NCBI GenBank assembly: GCA_031769625.1
Contig: JAUIMM010000015.1
Span: forward strand, 28,054,501-28,118,500
Reading direction: 5' to 3'
Source: Taudactylus pleione
Taxonomy: Eukaryota > Chordata > Amphibia > Anura > Myobatrachidae
DNA: 64,000 bases
Shown piece by piece: positions 62,401-64,000 of this stretch; within the stretch, counting starts at the first letter, position 1, and the number at the start of each line of letters is the position of its first letter. The position numbers were made by a program, and so were the translations under genes. Under the pieces are notes generated by a model. The model was given only the letters and a program-made list of their open reading frames with translations, made no database searches and had not been told where the DNA came from.

Positions 62401-64000
62401 CTGGCTTGACCGTTAAAGGGTGCTGTAACCCCCAAAGTACACTCCAGTCCAAACCAAAAAAAAAAATATTTTCTGTGTTTGTGAATTGTGTGCGCAGTAG
62501 CCGAACGTGCATCAACAAAGTAGTACCAAGCGTGCGCCTGTGTCATAAATAAAGGGCCGGCTGGCTTGACCGTTAAAGGGTGCTGTAACCCCCAAAGTAC
62601 ACTCCAAACCAAAAAAATATATATTTTCTGTGTTTGTGAATTGTGTGCGCAGTAGCCGCACGTGCATTAACAAAGTAGTGCCAAGCATGCGCCTGTGTCA
62701 TAAGTAAAGGGCCAGCTGGCTTGACCGTTAAAGGGTGCTGGAGCCCCCAAAGTACACTCCAGTCAAAACCCCCCAAAAAAATATTTTCTGTGTTTGTGAA
62801 TTGTGTGCGCAGTAGCCGCACGTGCATCAACAAAGTAGTGCCAAGCGTGCGCCTGTGTCATAAGCAAAGGGCCGGCTGGCTTGACCGTTAAAGGGTGCTG
62901 TAACCCCCAAAGTACACTCCAGTCCAAACCAAAAAAAAAATTATTTTCTGTGTTTGTGAATTGTGTGCGCAGTAGCCGCACGTGCATCAACAAAGTAGTG
63001 CCAAGCGTGCGCCTGTGTCATAAGTAAAGGGCCAGCTGGCTTGACCGTTAAAGGGTGCTGTAACCCCCAAAGTACACTCCAGTCAATACCAAAAAAAAAA
63101 AATATTTTCTGTGTTTGTGAATTGTGTGCGCAGTAGCCGCACGTGCATCAACAAAGTAGTGCCAAGCGTGCGCCTGTGTCATAAGCAAAGGGCCGGCTGG
63201 CTTGACCGTTAAAGGGTGCTGTAACCCCCAAAGTACACTCCAGTCCAAACCAGATAAAAATATATTTTCTGTGTTTGTGAATTGTGTGCGCAGTAGCCGC
63301 ACGTGCATCAACAAAGTAGTGCCAAGCGTGCGCCTGTGTCATAAGTAAAGGGCCGGCTGGCTTGACCGTTAAAGGGTGCTGTAACCCCCAAAGTACACTC
63401 CAGTCCAAACCCCCAAAAAAATTATTTTCTGTGTTTGTGAATTGTGTGCGCAGTAGCCGCACGTGCATCAACAAAGTAGTGCCAAGCGTGCGCCTGTGTC
63501 ATAAGTAAAGGGCCGGCTGGCTTGACCGTTAAAGGGTGCTGTAACCCCCAAAGTACACTCCAGTCCAAACCAAAAAAAAAAATATTTTCTGTGTTTGTGA
63601 ATTGTGTGCGCAGTAGCCGAACGTGCATCAACAAAGTAGTACCAAGCGTGCGCCTGTGTCATAAGTAAAGGGCCGGCTGGCTTGACCGTTAAAGGGTGCT
63701 GTAACCCCCAAAGTACACTCCAAACCAAAAAAATATATATTTTCTGTGTTTGTGAATTGTGTGCGCAGTAGCCGCACATGCATTAACAAAGTAGTGCCAA
63801 GCATGCGCCTGTGTCATAAGTAAAGGGCCAGCTGGCTTGACCGTTAAAGGGTGCTGGAACCCCCAAAGTACACTCCAGTCAAAACCCCAAAAAAAAATAT
63901 TTTCTGTGTTTGTGAATTGTGTGCGCAGTAGCCGCACGTGCATCAACAAAGTAGTGCCAAGCGTGCGCCTGTGTCATAAGCAAAGGGCCGGCTGGCTTGA
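41485..64000. repeat. 160-bp satellite, block 2 (about 141 monomers, open to the right)
   Basis: Same unit as block 1, continuing past the window end. Variant order shows a mosaic of higher-order periods. About 41814-48164 returns at 48165-54515 (shift about 6,351 bp). The 1,750-bp segment 54721-56470 is directly repeated at 56471-58220 (11 units). About 57900-59390 matches 42020-43510 (shift 15,881), 59428-60930 matches 50052-51560 (shift 9,376), and 62000-64000 matches 47200-49200 (shift about 14,776). A 159-bp variant lacks one C (gtagcgcacg, for example 44073, 45823, 46931). Minus-strand frames of up to 176 codons are shadows of the repeat. Confidence 0.97.

Noticed and set aside
37095..63949. 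Minus-strand open frames starting MLMHVRLLRTQ, up to 176 codons
   Set aside because: They are shadows of the 160-bp satellite unit, interrupted and shifted by the A-run variants.

Overview
The window looks like non-genic, repeat-rich DNA from a vertebrate with introns, TATA boxes and AATAAA signals. The mix of transposons (Tc1-like with long terminal repeats, PIF/Harbinger, hAT, Helitron) suggests an amphibian, probably an anuran. That is an inference from repeat content; I recognise no single-copy host gene, and I see no rRNA, tRNA or CRISPR.

Layout. (1) Positions 1-15190 are a satellite of 53-bp monomers, about 286 copies, organised into a higher-order repeat of 99 monomers (5,246 bp) or 101 monomers (5,352 bp) with almost identical copies. 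It starts left of the window and ends at 15190. (2) Positions 15191-36789 are ordinary repeat-laden DNA. A dead 1.57-kb Tc1-like element (17629-21129) is split by three younger insertions. A 7.7-kb PIF/Harbinger element (21931-29642) carries three apparently intact spliced genes. There are also five non-autonomous elements (Harbinger, hAT and TA-flanked types) outside the Tc1 copy, one of them inside the Harbinger element, and a Helitron coding fragment. (3) From 36790 to the right edge there is a hAT-like left end with a TATA box. It leads into a second satellite of about 160-bp monomers, roughly 164 copies in the window. The leader plus the first 23 monomers is duplicated as a 4,225-bp block at 40951, and the array runs out of the window.

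How the genes work together. The only convincing genes belong to the Harbinger element. They are a DDE transposase on the minus strand and two different Myb/SANT-like proteins on the plus strand, one on each side of it. Known Harbinger elements pair one transposase with one Myb-like partner that helps it enter the nucleus and bind DNA, so a second Myb/SANT-like gene between the same terminal repeats is the most interesting feature here. Four small elements in the window share its terminal bases and are flanked by 3-bp duplications. All five duplications in the group (ATA, ACA, AAA, ATT, AGT) fit W-N-W rather than the canonical Harbinger TWA, so these MITEs may be substrates of this kind of transposase. 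All open frames inside the two satellites are by-products of monomer lengths that are not multiples of three.
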